Source of the DNA: Pseudomonas sp. ML96
GTDB taxonomy: Bacteria; Pseudomonadota; Gammaproteobacteria; Pseudomonadales; Pseudomonadaceae
Reading direction: 5' to 3'
Assembly (NCBI RefSeq): GCF_000761545.1
Contig: NZ_JPMY01000046.1
Location: 24,966-88,965 of the forward strand
Length of the DNA: 64,000 bases
The translations under genes and the position numbers were made by a program. Shown piece by piece: positions 7,597 through 17,495 of this stretch. Numbering within the stretch: the stretch's first letter is position 1; the number at the start of each line of letters is the position of its first letter. The notes beneath the pieces were generated by a model. The model searched no databases and was not told the DNA's origin. It was given only the letters and a program-made list of their open reading frames with translations.

Positions 7597-9351
7597 ATGC
7601 GCGACTGCAAGACGGCTGTCTTCCTCACCCACGACGGCGTGGAACTGCTCTATCGCCACTGGCCCGCCAGCCAACCTGGCGACGGCCCGCGCAAGGCGGT
7701 GGTGATGTTCCACCGCGGCCACGAGCATGGCGGGCGCATGGCCCACCTGCCGGCCGAACTGGACCTGCCCGACTACGACTTCTTCGCCTGGGATTCCCGC
7801 GGTCATGGCCTGTCGCCCGGCGCCCGCGGCGACAGCCCGAGCTTCGCCACCAGCGTGCGCGACGTGCAGACCTTCCTCGACCATATCAGCGCGACACACG
7901 CCATCCAACAGACCGATATGGCGGTGCTGGCGCAGAGCGTCGGCGCGGTGATCATCAGCACCTGGGCCCACGACTACGCGCCCAAGGTGCGCTGCCTGGT
8001 GCTAGCCTCGCCGGCGTTCAAGGTCAAACTCTACGTACCTTTCGCCCGCCCGAGCCTGAAGCTGCTGCGCCAGTGGCGCGGTAATTTCTTCGTCAACAGC
8101 TACGTCAAGGCGCGTTTCCTCAGCCACGATCCGGAGCGCATCGCCTCGTTCGAGAACGACCCGCTGATCACCCGGCCGATCTCGGTCAACATGCTGCTCG
8201 GCCTGTACGACGCTGCCGAGCGGGTGGTGGCCGATGCCCAGGCGATCCAGGTGCCGACCCAGCTGCTGATCTCCGGCGCCGACTTCGTCGTGCACCGCCA
8301 GCCGCAGGAGCAGTTCTTCCAGCGCCTGGGCAGCCTGCGCAAGGAGCAGCACATCCTCCCCGGCTTCTTCCACGACACCCTTGGCGAGCGCGATCGCGCG
8401 CATGCCCTGAGCCGGGCGCGGCGCTTTATCCTGGAAAGCTTCGAGCAGCCGGCCACGCGGCCTTCGCTGCTGGATGCCGACCGCTGCGGCTGGAGCTGCG
8501 CCGAAGCCGAGAGCCTGGCCGCGCCACTGCCGAAGAACTCGCTGGGCGACCTGTACTGGCGCACCACTCGCGCCGGCCTCAAGCTCGGCAATGGGTTGTC
8601 CGACGGCGTGAAGCTGGGCTTCGAAATCGGCTTCGACTCCGGCAGCACTCTGGACTACGTCTACCGCAACCAGCCGTCCGGCAAGTCCGCCTTGGGCCGT
8701 CTGATCGATCAGAACTACCTCAACTCCATCGGCTGGCGCGGCATTCGCCAGCGCAAGGTGCATGCCGAAGAGCTGCTGCGCCTGGCCATGGGCCGGCTGC
8801 GCGAAGCGGGCAGGGCGGTACGCATCGTCGATATCGCCGCCGGCCATGGCCGCTACATCCTCGAATCGCTCGAAGGGCTGGAGCACAAGCCGGACTCGAT
8901 CCTGCTGCGCGACTACAGCGACATCAACGTGCGCGACGGCAGTGCGCTGATCGAGCAGAAGGGCCTCGGTGACATCGCTCACTTCGTCAAAGGCGATGCC
9001 TTCGACAAAGCCGACCTGGCTGCTCTCGAGCCCAAGCCGACCCTGACGGTGGTCTCCGGCCTGTACGAGCTATTCGGCAGCAACCAGATGATCGGCGACT
9101 CGTTGGCCGGCCTGGCTGCGGCGGTCGAGGAGGGCGGCTACCTGGTCTACACCGGCCAGCCCTGGCATCCGCAGCTGGAGCTGATCGCTCGCGCCCTGAC
9201 CAGCCACCGCCAAGGCCAGGCCTGGGTCATGCGCCGCCGTAGCCAGGCAGAGATGGACCAGCTGGTCGAGGCCGCCGGCTTCCGCAAGCTGGAACAGCGC
9301 ATCGACGAATGGGGCATCTTCAGCGTGTCCCTGGCCCAGCGGGTGTCCTGA
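7597..9351 (+). CDS. Alpha/beta hydrolase - SAM methyltransferase fusion (YnbC-like)
   Basis: A 584-residue two-domain protein, the same size and layout as E. coli YnbC (585 aa). Residues about 1-290 form an alpha/beta hydrolase of the monoacylglycerol lipase/Hydrolase_4 type: HRGHEHGG oxyanion segment, nucleophile elbow LAQSVGA with Ser114 (Ala replaces the first Gly of GxSxG), a likely acid in SGADFVVHRQ and His in GFFHDT. Residues about 380-584 form a methyltransferase with motif I VDIAAGHGRYILE and a C-terminal TGQPWHPQLELIARAL segment. It may hydrolyse or transfer acyl groups and methylate a lipid head group; this is inference. The stop overlaps the next start (TGATG). Confidence 0.83.
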   Translation: MRDCKTAVFLTHDGVELLYRHWPASQPGDGPRKAVVMFHRGHEHGGRMAHLPAELDLPDYDFFAWDSRGHGLSPGARGDSPSFATSVRDVQTFLDHISATHAIQQTDMAVLAQSVGAVIISTWAHDYAPKVRCLVLASPAFKVKLYVPFARPSLKLLRQWRGNFFVNSYVKARFLSHDPERIASFENDPLITRPISVNMLLGLYDAAERVVADAQAIQVPTQLLISGADFVVHRQPQEQFFQRLGSLRKEQHILPGFFHDTLGERDRAHALSRARRFILESFEQPATRPSLLDADRCGWSCAEAESLAAPLPKNSLGDLYWRTTRAGLKLGNGLSDGVKLGFEIGFDSGSTLDYVYRNQPSGKSALGRLIDQNYLNSIGWRGIRQRKVHAEELLRLAMGRLREAGRAVRIVDIAAGHGRYILESLEGLEHKPDSILLRDYSDINVRDGSALIEQKGLGDIAHFVKGDAFDKADLAALEPKPTLTVVSGLYELFGSNQMIGDSLAGLAAAVEEGGYLVYTGQPWHPQLELIARALTSHRQGQAWVMRRRSQAEMDQLVEAAGFRKLEQRIDEWGIFSVSLAQRVS

Positions 9352-10688
9352 TGCAGGCTGCCCGCGAGACCGGATTGTGGAAGCGCGGGGTCCTCTGGCT
9401 GTTGCTGCTCGCCCCACTGTTCTTCGCCAGCTACGGCTTCGCCAACTGGCTGACCGCGCAGCGCGACGACGTCGGCAGCCTGGTGTTCGCCTGGGAAAGC
9501 GTGACGCCGCTGTGGGCCTGGACCATCGTGCCCTACTGGTCGATCGACCTGCTCTATGGCTTGTCCTTCCTGCTCCCGGCCACGCGCCGGGAGATGGACC
9601 GGCATGCCCTGCGTCTGCTCAGCACGCAGATAATTTGCGTCGCCTGCTTTCTGCTCTGGCCGTTGCGCTTCACCTTCGAGCGCCCGGAGCTGAGCGGCTT
9701 CTTCGGCTGGATGTTCGATGTACTGATGGGCTTCGACAAACCGTTCAACCAGGCGCCCTCGCTACATATCGCGCTGCTGGTGGTGATCTGGACGATGTTT
9801 GCCCGGCATACCCGCGGCGTGCTGCTGCGCGGACTGCTGCATGGCTGGATGGCGTTGATCGGCCTGTCGGTACTGACCACCTGGCAGCACCACTTCATCG
9901 ACGTGCCGACCGGCGCCCTGGCCGGCTGGCTGTGCGTCTGGCTGTGGCCGGTCGAGGGCCGTAGCCCGCTGCACAACCTGCGTCTGGTCCGCGAGCCGCA
10001 GCGTTGGCGCCTGGCCCTGCGCTATGGGCTGGGCAGCGCCGTCTGCGCCGCCCTGGTGGTCAATCTCGGCGGCGCCTGGCTATGGCTGTTGTGGCCCTGC
10101 GCCTCGCTGCTGCTGGTCGCGCTGAACTACGCGCTGTTCGGCGCCGCCGGTTTCCAAAAGCGCGCCGACGGCTCGCTCGGCTCCGCCAGCACCTGGCTGC
10201 TCGCCCCCTACCTGCTCGGCGCCTGGATCAACTCGCGACTGTGGACGCGCAAGCATCCGCAGCCGGATCAGGTGGTGGAGGGCATCTGGCTCGGTCGTGT
10301 GCCAAGCGCAGATGAAGCAGCGCCCTTCGCCGCGGTGCTGGACCTGAGCGCCGAACTGCCGGTCCACCTGCCCGGCAAGACCTATCGCAACCTGCCGCTG
10401 CTCGACCTGGTCGCACCGAATACCGAGGCCTGCCGCCAGGGCGCCGAGCTGATCGAGCAACTGCGCCAACAGGGGCCACTGCTGGTCTGCTGCGCCCTCG
10501 GCTACTCGCGCAGCGCCACCCTAGTCGCCGCCTGGCTGCTGCATAGCGGCCGCGCCAGTAGCGTCGAGCAGGCCATCGAGCTGATCCGTGCCGCACGCCC
10601 GCAGATCGTGCTCGGCGAAGCGCAGCGCCTGGCGCTGCAGGGGCTGCTGCAGCCGACCGTGAGCCTGGAGGTGGCGCATGGCCTCTGA
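9351..10688 (+). CDS. PAP2 - dual-specificity phosphatase fusion membrane protein (YnbD-like)
   Basis: A 445-residue membrane protein. The N-terminal half has several membrane segments and PAP2-type motifs: KPFNQAPSLH and TTWQHHFIDVPTG with a Hx3D pair, closest to the AUR1/PAP2_3 branch. The C-terminal 150 residues are a dual-specificity phosphatase with the P-loop VCCALGYSRSA; Cys381 and Arg387 form CX5R, and the usual preceding His is Cys. E. coli YnbD (430 aa) has the same fusion. Its likely role is dephosphorylating a phospholipid intermediate made by the neighbouring transferase. Start ATG 9351 overlaps the upstream stop. Confidence 0.82.
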   Translation: MQAARETGLWKRGVLWLLLLAPLFFASYGFANWLTAQRDDVGSLVFAWESVTPLWAWTIVPYWSIDLLYGLSFLLPATRREMDRHALRLLSTQIICVACFLLWPLRFTFERPELSGFFGWMFDVLMGFDKPFNQAPSLHIALLVVIWTMFARHTRGVLLRGLLHGWMALIGLSVLTTWQHHFIDVPTGALAGWLCVWLWPVEGRSPLHNLRLVREPQRWRLALRYGLGSAVCAALVVNLGGAWLWLLWPCASLLLVALNYALFGAAGFQKRADGSLGSASTWLLAPYLLGAWINSRLWTRKHPQPDQVVEGIWLGRVPSADEAAPFAAVLDLSAELPVHLPGKTYRNLPLLDLVAPNTEACRQGAELIEQLRQQGPLLVCCALGYSRSATLVAAWLLHSGRASSVEQAIELIRAARPQIVLGEAQRLALQGLLQPTVSLEVAHGL

Positions 10689-11133
10689 GATGCAACTGGC
10701 CCTGGTCGCCGCCCTGCTGCGTCGCGGCCGTGGCCTGGACCTGCTATCCAACGCCCTGACCCTGCTCGCTCTCGCCTACGGCCTGGCGCCGCTGCTCGGC
10801 GCGCCACACAGCGCCGCCAGCAGCCTGCTCTGCGGCCTGCTGGTGATGCTCGGCCTAGCGCAGAAGTACTGGGCCATCCGCGTGGCGCTGGATGCCGAGC
10901 TGTTCGCCCGCCTGGCCGCCGATACTGCACACCTGGCCGAGCACACCAGCGACCTGGACCAGGCGCTGCACAGCCTCGGCCTGCAGCCCGCCAGCACTCA
11001 ACCACGCGACTGGCAGGAGCGCTGCCGCGGCGCCGTGCGCCTGCTGCGTCTGCAGGCCGCCTGGCTAGTCGCCCAACTGCTGCTGGCCCTCAGCATCATT
11101 CTCGCCACACCCTGGCTTTCCCTGGCTGGATAA
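10678..11133 (+). CDS. Small membrane protein of the ynb-like operon
   Basis: A 151-residue protein of unknown function. It has two hydrophobic stretches near the N-terminus (about residues 21-60, probably two helices), a charged middle rich in Ala, Leu and His (AADTAHLAEHTSDLDQALH), and a hydrophobic C-terminal helix (WLVAQLLLALSIILATPWL). GGAGG lies upstream of the ATG, and the gene overlaps the end of the phosphatase gene by 11 bases, so it is translationally coupled. E. coli ynbABCD has no such gene as far as I recall. It may be an accessory subunit for one of the membrane enzymes. Confidence 0.7.
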   Translation: MASEMQLALVAALLRRGRGLDLLSNALTLLALAYGLAPLLGAPHSAASSLLCGLLVMLGLAQKYWAIRVALDAELFARLAADTAHLAEHTSDLDQALHSLGLQPASTQPRDWQERCRGAVRLLRLQAAWLVAQLLLALSIILATPWLSLAG

Positions 11134-11146
11134 AGGAGTCAGATCC

Positions 11147-11770
11147 ATGCTCGCTTCGCTTACCGCCTTCGCCATCACCTCGGCGGCTCGTCTGCTGACC
11201 GGCGCCCGCGCCCTCTGGCTGGGCTGCACAGCCCAACCGGTACAGCGCCTGTACTACGCCAACCACAGCAGTCACGGCGACTTCGTTCTGCTGTGGGCCT
11301 CGCTGCCGCCGGAACTGCGCCGGCGCACCCGCCCGGTGGCCGGCTCCGACTACTGGATGAGTGGCGACCTGCGCCGCTTCCTGATCCGCGATGTATTCAA
11401 CGGCGTACTGGTCGATCGTGAGCAGCGCTCGCCACAGACCAACCCGCTGCAGTCGATGCTCGAGGCGCTGGACCAGGGCGACTCGCTGATCATCTTCCCC
11501 GAAGGCACGCGCAACCTCACCGAGGAACAGCTGCTGCCGTTCAAGAGCGGCCTGTTCCACCTGGCCCAGGCCAAACATGAGGTGGAGCTGGTCCCAGTGT
11601 GGATCGCCAACCTCAACCGGGTGATGCCCAAGGGCAGGGCGCTACCGCTGCCGCTGCTGTGCACCCTGAGCTTCGGCGCGCCGCTGCAGCGCGTGGCGGG
11701 TGAGGACAAGGCTGCCTTCCTCGAACGCGCCCGCAACGCCCTGCTGGAACTGGCCCCGGAGGTAGTCTGA
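11147..11770 (+). CDS. PlsC-family acyltransferase of the ynb-like operon
   Basis: A 207-residue acyltransferase-domain protein. Block I is NHSSHGD with His40 and Asp45 in the canonical HX4D spacing; block III is IFPEGTRN; a Pro-rich block IV (VPVWIANLNRVMPKG) follows. It differs from the acyltransferase at 5980-6753, which has HX4E, so the window carries two distinct PlsC-type enzymes. Being inside the operon, it probably acylates the lipid product or precursor handled by the CDP-alcohol phosphotransferase and cytidylyltransferase. The substrate cannot be read from sequence. Confidence 0.8.
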   Translation: MLASLTAFAITSAARLLTGARALWLGCTAQPVQRLYYANHSSHGDFVLLWASLPPELRRRTRPVAGSDYWMSGDLRRFLIRDVFNGVLVDREQRSPQTNPLQSMLEALDQGDSLIIFPEGTRNLTEEQLLPFKSGLFHLAQAKHEVELVPVWIANLNRVMPKGRALPLPLLCTLSFGAPLQRVAGEDKAAFLERARNALLELAPEVV

Positions 11771-11771
11771 G

Positions 11772-12704
11772 ATGGATCGCAACACAATCCTGCTGTTCGC
11801 CGGCATCGGCGCCGTACTGCTGATCGCCACCCTGATCGCCCGCGTCCTGCGCCATCGAGCCGGTGAAGTACCCAATGCGGTAATCGAGAACCTCAATGCG
11901 CGCATCGATGCCTGGTGGGTGATGGTGCTGGTCATCGGTATCGCCTTCCTGTTCGGCAACAACGGCGTAGTCCTGCTGTTCTACTTCGTGTCGTTCTATG
12001 CCCTGCGCGAGTTCCTCACCCTGACGCCGACCCGGCGCAGCGACTACCCGGCGCTGGTGGCAGCCTTCTACTTCGCCCTGCCGATGCAGTACCTGCTGAT
12101 CGCCCTGGACTGGTACGGCCTGTTCGCCATCTTCATTCCGGTCTACCTGTTCCTGCTGCTGCCGATCCTCGCCTCGCTGGCCGGCGATACCACGCGCTTC
12201 CTCGAACGCGCCTCGGAAGTGCAGTGGGGGCTGATGATCGCGGTGTACTGCGTATCCGCGGTGCCGGCGCTGCTGACCCTGGATATCCCCGGCTACGAAG
12301 GGCGCAACCTGCTGCTAATCGCCTGGCTGATCATCGTCGTGCAACTGTCGGACGTGCTGCAGTACGTCTGCGGCAAGCTGGCCGGCAAGCGCAAGATCGC
12401 GCCCAAGCTGTCGCCATCGAAGACGGTGGAAGGCTTTGTCGGCGGTGTGGCCCTGGCCAGCCTGGTCGGCGCTTCGCTGTTCTGGATCACCCCGTTCAGC
12501 TTCTGGCAGGCCGCGCTGATGGCGCTGACCGTCAACCTGCTGGGCTTCGCCGGCGGCCTGGTGATGTCGGCGATCAAGCGCGACCGTGGAGTGAAAGACT
12601 GGGGCCACATGATCGAGGGCCACGGCGGCATGCTCGACCGCATGGACTCGGTGTGCTTCGCCGCGCCGATCTTCTTCCACTTCGTGCGCTACTGGTGGGC
12701 GTGA
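11772..12704 (+). CDS. Phosphatidate cytidylyltransferase family protein (CdsA/YnbB-like)
   Basis: A 310-residue multi-pass membrane protein carrying the CDP-diglyceride synthase signature near its C-terminus: SAIKRDRGVKDWG then EGHGGMLDRMDS. CdsA enzymes make CDP-diacylglycerol from phosphatidate and CTP. Next to a CDP-alcohol phosphotransferase, a second CdsA paralogue suggests a dedicated CDP-lipid supply, as with E. coli YnbB (298 aa). It starts one base after the preceding stop and ends the operon. The housekeeping cdsA of Pseudomonas normally sits near dxr and uppS, so this is likely a paralogue. Confidence 0.85.
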   Translation: MDRNTILLFAGIGAVLLIATLIARVLRHRAGEVPNAVIENLNARIDAWWVMVLVIGIAFLFGNNGVVLLFYFVSFYALREFLTLTPTRRSDYPALVAAFYFALPMQYLLIALDWYGLFAIFIPVYLFLLLPILASLAGDTTRFLERASEVQWGLMIAVYCVSAVPALLTLDIPGYEGRNLLLIAWLIIVVQLSDVLQYVCGKLAGKRKIAPKLSPSKTVEGFVGGVALASLVGASLFWITPFSFWQAALMALTVNLLGFAGGLVMSAIKRDRGVKDWGHMIEGHGGMLDRMDSVCFAAPIFFHFVRYWWA

Positions 12705-12765
12705 GTCTGCATGGCTGTCGCCCCTCACGGGCGGCAGCCTGAACCCCAGCCATAAATCGCAGGCA

Positions 12766-12873
12766 ATAAAAAACCCGCCGAGGCGGGTTCTTTAAGACCT
12801 TCCGACATCCTGTCGTTTGCCATCCTGGCGCGGTCTGTCTTCCGTGACCCGGGACATCCAATTCCCGGCAGGT
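12766..12873 (-). ncRNA. Gac/Rsm-type regulatory sRNA (RsmX/Y/Z-like), predicted
   Basis: On the minus strand this gap encodes about 107 nt with six GGA motifs (plus-strand TCC at 12801, 12808, 12823, 12841, 12857, 12863). Several are presented in hairpin loops: CCGGGA/TCCCGG enclosing ATTGGATG; GTC/GAC enclosing ACGGAA; GCC/GGC enclosing AGGAT; CGAC/GTCG enclosing AGGAT. The RNA ends in AACCCGCC/GGCGGGTT followed by TTTTTT. This is the architecture of RsmX, RsmY and RsmZ, which sequester the translational repressor RsmA/CsrA. A -10-like TAATCT at 12885-12880 and a GacA-type upstream site centred about 66 bases before the predicted start at 12873 support an independent promoter. The 5' end is inferred. 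Confidence 0.83.
12768..12789 (-). terminator. Rho-independent terminator of the Rsm-like sRNA
   Basis: AACCCGCC (12772-12779) and GGCGGGTT (12782-12789) form the stem. Read on the minus strand it runs into TTTTTT, so it serves the sRNA. On the plus strand only CTTT follows, giving a weaker stop for the converging lipid operon. Confidence 0.88.
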
Positions 12874-12879
12874 GTGTGC

Positions 12880-12948
12880 AGATTAGTTGCCAGGGCCGGT
12901 CGGCAAAAGAGCGCCAGACCGCCTTGTCGTGTAAGCCTTTGGCTATAG
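12880..12948 (-). promoter_or_regulatory. GacA-type upstream activating site and promoter of the sRNA
   Basis: Minus-strand reading of 12948-12930 is CTATAGCCAAAGGCTTACA. The right half GGCTTACA matches the GacA site consensus TGTAAG-N6-CTTACA exactly, and the left half is degenerate. The centre lies about 66 bases before the predicted sRNA start, the usual place for this element, and a TAATCT -10-like box is at 12885-12880. Confidence 0.7.
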
Positions 12949-12965
12949 AGCCCCACTCAAAAACA

Positions 12966-12988
12966 AACCGGGAGCTAGGCTCCCGGTT
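12966..12988 (-). terminator. Rho-independent terminator of allE
   Basis: AACCGGGAGC (12966-12975) pairs perfectly with GCTCCCGGTT (12979-12988) around TAG. On the minus strand it continues as TGTTTTTGAG, a T-rich tail, seven bases after the allE stop codon. Confidence 0.85.
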
Positions 12989-12995
12989 GTGCAGA

Positions 12996-13832
12996 TCAAT
13001 GCGGCTGGGTCAGCGTCAGGCGCATATGGCGGTTCACATCCTTGTACAACAGGTAGCGGAAGCGACCGGGGCCACCGGAGTAGCAGGCCTGCGGGCAGAA
13101 GGCGCGCAGCCACATGAAGTCACCGGCTTCCACCTCGACCCAGTCCTGGTTCAGGCGGTACACCGCCTTGCCTTCCAGCACATACAGGCCGTGCTCCATC
13201 ACGTGGGTTTCGGCGAAGGGAATCACGCCGCCCGGCTCGAAGTTGACGATGTTGACGTGCATGTCGTGGCGCATGTCGGCCATGTCGACGAAGCGGGTGG
13301 TGCTCCAGCGGCCTTCGGTATCCGGCATCACGCGCGGCTCGATGTCCTGCTCGTTGGTGACGAAGGCTTCCGGCAGCGGTACGCCGTCGACGCGCTGGTA
13401 GTGCTTGCGGATCCAGTGGAAGCGGGTGTGCTGGCCACTGGTGTTGCGCACCTTGTAGTCGGCGCCCGGCGGAATGAAGGCATAGCCGCCCGGTTGCATG
13501 GTGTGCATCTGGCCCTGCAGGGTCAGGCTCAGCTCACCTTCGACGATGAACAGCACGGCCTCGGCATTGATGTCCTGCTCAGGCTTGTCGCTGCCGCCGT
13601 TGGGGGCCAGCTCGACGATGTACTGCGAGAAGGTCTCGGCGAAGCCCGACAGCGGGCGGGCGATGACCCACATGCGCATGTTGTCCCAGAAGGGCAGGTG
13701 GCTGGTGACGATGTCACGCATCACACCCTTGGGGATCACGGCATAGGCTTCGGTGAACATGGCGCGGTCGGTCAGCAGCTCGGTCTGAGCCGGATGACCA
13801 CCATGCGGCGCATAGTAGGACGTCTTGGACAC
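12996..13832 (-). CDS. allE: (S)-ureidoglycine aminohydrolase
   Basis: AllE converts (S)-ureidoglycine, released from allantoate, to ureidoglycolate and ammonia in purine-nitrogen use. The 278-residue bicupin contains the C-terminal metal-binding cupin with FAETHVMEHGLYVLEGKAVY, where Glu and His ligands match the plant and E. coli enzymes (YlbA). Pseudomonas homologues are often named allantoicase/ureidoglycine aminohydrolase, but only this fold is visible. The start is GTG (13830-13832) with AGGAGA upstream. No other allantoin genes are nearby. The LysR gene upstream on the same strand and a T-N11-A site between them suggest LysR control. Confidence 0.88.
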   Translation of the reverse strand: MSKTSYYAPHGGHPAQTELLTDRAMFTEAYAVIPKGVMRDIVTSHLPFWDNMRMWVIARPLSGFAETFSQYIVELAPNGGSDKPEQDINAEAVLFIVEGELSLTLQGQMHTMQPGGYAFIPPGADYKVRNTSGQHTRFHWIRKHYQRVDGVPLPEAFVTNEQDIEPRVMPDTEGRWSTTRFVDMADMRHDMHVNIVNFEPGGVIPFAETHVMEHGLYVLEGKAVYRLNQDWVEVEAGDFMWLRAFCPQACYSGGPGRFRYLLYKDVNRHMRLTLTQPH

Positions 13833-13981
13833 GGGAGGTCTCCTGTTGGTATTCAGCTCCCGGCGATGTCGTTCATCTTCCGGGGCGGCGTCCGGCAGTC
13901 ATCGAATGGCCGGAGGCACGGGGCGAATCCAAGATATCCAGCGCCTCCATCATCGACAAATTAAATGTTGGGATGCGCCAC

Positions 13982-13996
13982 ATTCAATTATCGAAT
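13982..13996 (-). promoter_or_regulatory. Candidate LysR operator upstream of allE
   Basis: ATTC-AATTATC-GAAT is a 15-bp interrupted palindrome of the LysR T-N11-A class. It lies 150 bases upstream of allE and 27 bases after the LysR gene stop. A wider TTGGGA (13968) and TCCCAA (14001) pair brackets it. This AT-rich stretch is the likely allE promoter region. Confidence 0.5.
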
Positions 13997-14022
13997 TCAC
14001 TCCCAACGACGCTTAGCGCTGC

Positions 14023-14934
14023 TCAGATACCGCTCTCTTGCTCCAGCAAGGTCGAGAACGACTCCGCCAACGCAGTGATCACCGGCCCGGCGCTGGGCCG
14101 ATGGATGATCGCCACCTCGAACATGTCCACCTCCGGCAAGCCGGCAGAATCCGGCAGGACCAGGTGCTCGCCGGTCACTGCGCGTAGCGGTAGGAGACCG
14201 ATGCCCATGCCATCGGCAATCGCCTCCTGGATGCCACTCAGGCTGGAGCTGGTGAAACTGATCCGCCAGCGCCGGCCGACCGACTCCAGGGCCGCGATCA
14301 TCTCGTCGCGGTACAGGCCTCGCGGCGGGAAAGTCACGATCGGCAGCGGGTCGAGATCGAATGCTGGGCTACGCAGGCTATCCACCCAGCGCGTCTTCTC
14401 CGTCCAGCGTGCTACCGCATCGCGGCTATTGCGGCGCTGCTTCAACAGCACCAGATCCAGCTCACCGCGATCGTAGCTGCCGGCCAGATCGCGACTGAGC
14501 CCGGCGGTGACTTCCAGCTTGATGTGCGGAAAGCGCCGGCTGAATTCGGCCAGGTGCCGGGTGGTACGGCCGGCGGCAAAGTCGTCCGGCACGCCGATCC
14601 GCACGATGAGCGAGACGCTCGCGCCATCCAGCGCCTCATGCAGCTCATCGTTCAGCGCCAGGAGCCTACGCGCATAGCCCAGCACCGTCTCGCCGGCATC
14701 GGTGGGCAGTACATCGCGGTTGCCACGCTCCAGCAGGCGATGTCCGGCCAGCTCTTCGAGGCGACGAACCTTCTGGCTGACGGTCGATTGCGTGGAGCTC
14801 AGCCTCAGCGCGGCGGTGGTAAAGCTGCCGCAATCGGCGACCGTCACCAGCGCTCGCAACAGGTCGAGTTCGAACAGACGTCCATTCGATCTATCTATGT
14901 GGCCCATGCCTGCATCCATTTTCTTAATCCGCAT
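14023..14934 (-). CDS. LysR-family transcriptional regulator
   Basis: A 303-residue LTTR. The winged helix-turn-helix is at the N-terminus (ELDLLRALVTVADCGSFTTAALRLSSTQSTVSQKVRRLEE), followed by a coiled-coil linker and a substrate-binding domain starting near VSLIVRIGVPDDFAAG. The start is uncertain: in-frame ATGs at 14934, 14919 and 14907 all lack a strong Shine-Dalgarno. It reads in the same direction as allE 190 bases downstream, not divergently as is common for LTTRs, so allE is a plausible but unproven target. Confidence 0.88.
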   Translation of the reverse strand: MRIKKMDAGMGHIDRSNGRLFELDLLRALVTVADCGSFTTAALRLSSTQSTVSQKVRRLEELAGHRLLERGNRDVLPTDAGETVLGYARRLLALNDELHEALDGASVSLIVRIGVPDDFAAGRTTRHLAEFSRRFPHIKLEVTAGLSRDLAGSYDRGELDLVLLKQRRNSRDAVARWTEKTRWVDSLRSPAFDLDPLPIVTFPPRGLYRDEMIAALESVGRRWRISFTSSSLSGIQEAIADGMGIGLLPLRAVTGEHLVLPDSAGLPEVDMFEVAIIHRPSAGPVITALAESFSTLLEQESGI

Positions 14935-15001
14935 TCTGGGGGTTTTAGCAGGGCAGCCCAGGCAGCGGCAACAGTGGCTTGGGTTCTGCTAGCGAGCAGA
15001 T

Positions 15002-15040
15002 AAAAAAGCCCCTGGTAGCGCTGCTAGCAGGGGCTTTTTT
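15002..15040 (-). terminator. Terminator of gyrB
   Basis: GCCCCTG (15008-15014) pairs with CAGGGGC (15028-15034) around a 13-base loop that itself contains TAGC/GCTA. It is flanked by A6 on the left and T6 on the right, so it works in both directions. It lies 32 bases after gyrB. Confidence 0.92.
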
Positions 15041-15071
15041 GTATGGGCACTTACGTGCCCATTGAGATGGA

Positions 15072-17491
<2,420 letters not shown>

Positions 17492-17495
<4 letters not shown>

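Noticed and set aside
12705..12995. Whole gap first seen as a plain pair of back-to-back terminators for converging genes
   Set aside because: The left terminator has its T-tract on the minus strand, and the sequence between holds regularly spaced GGA hairpins and a GacA-type site, so an sRNA explains it better.
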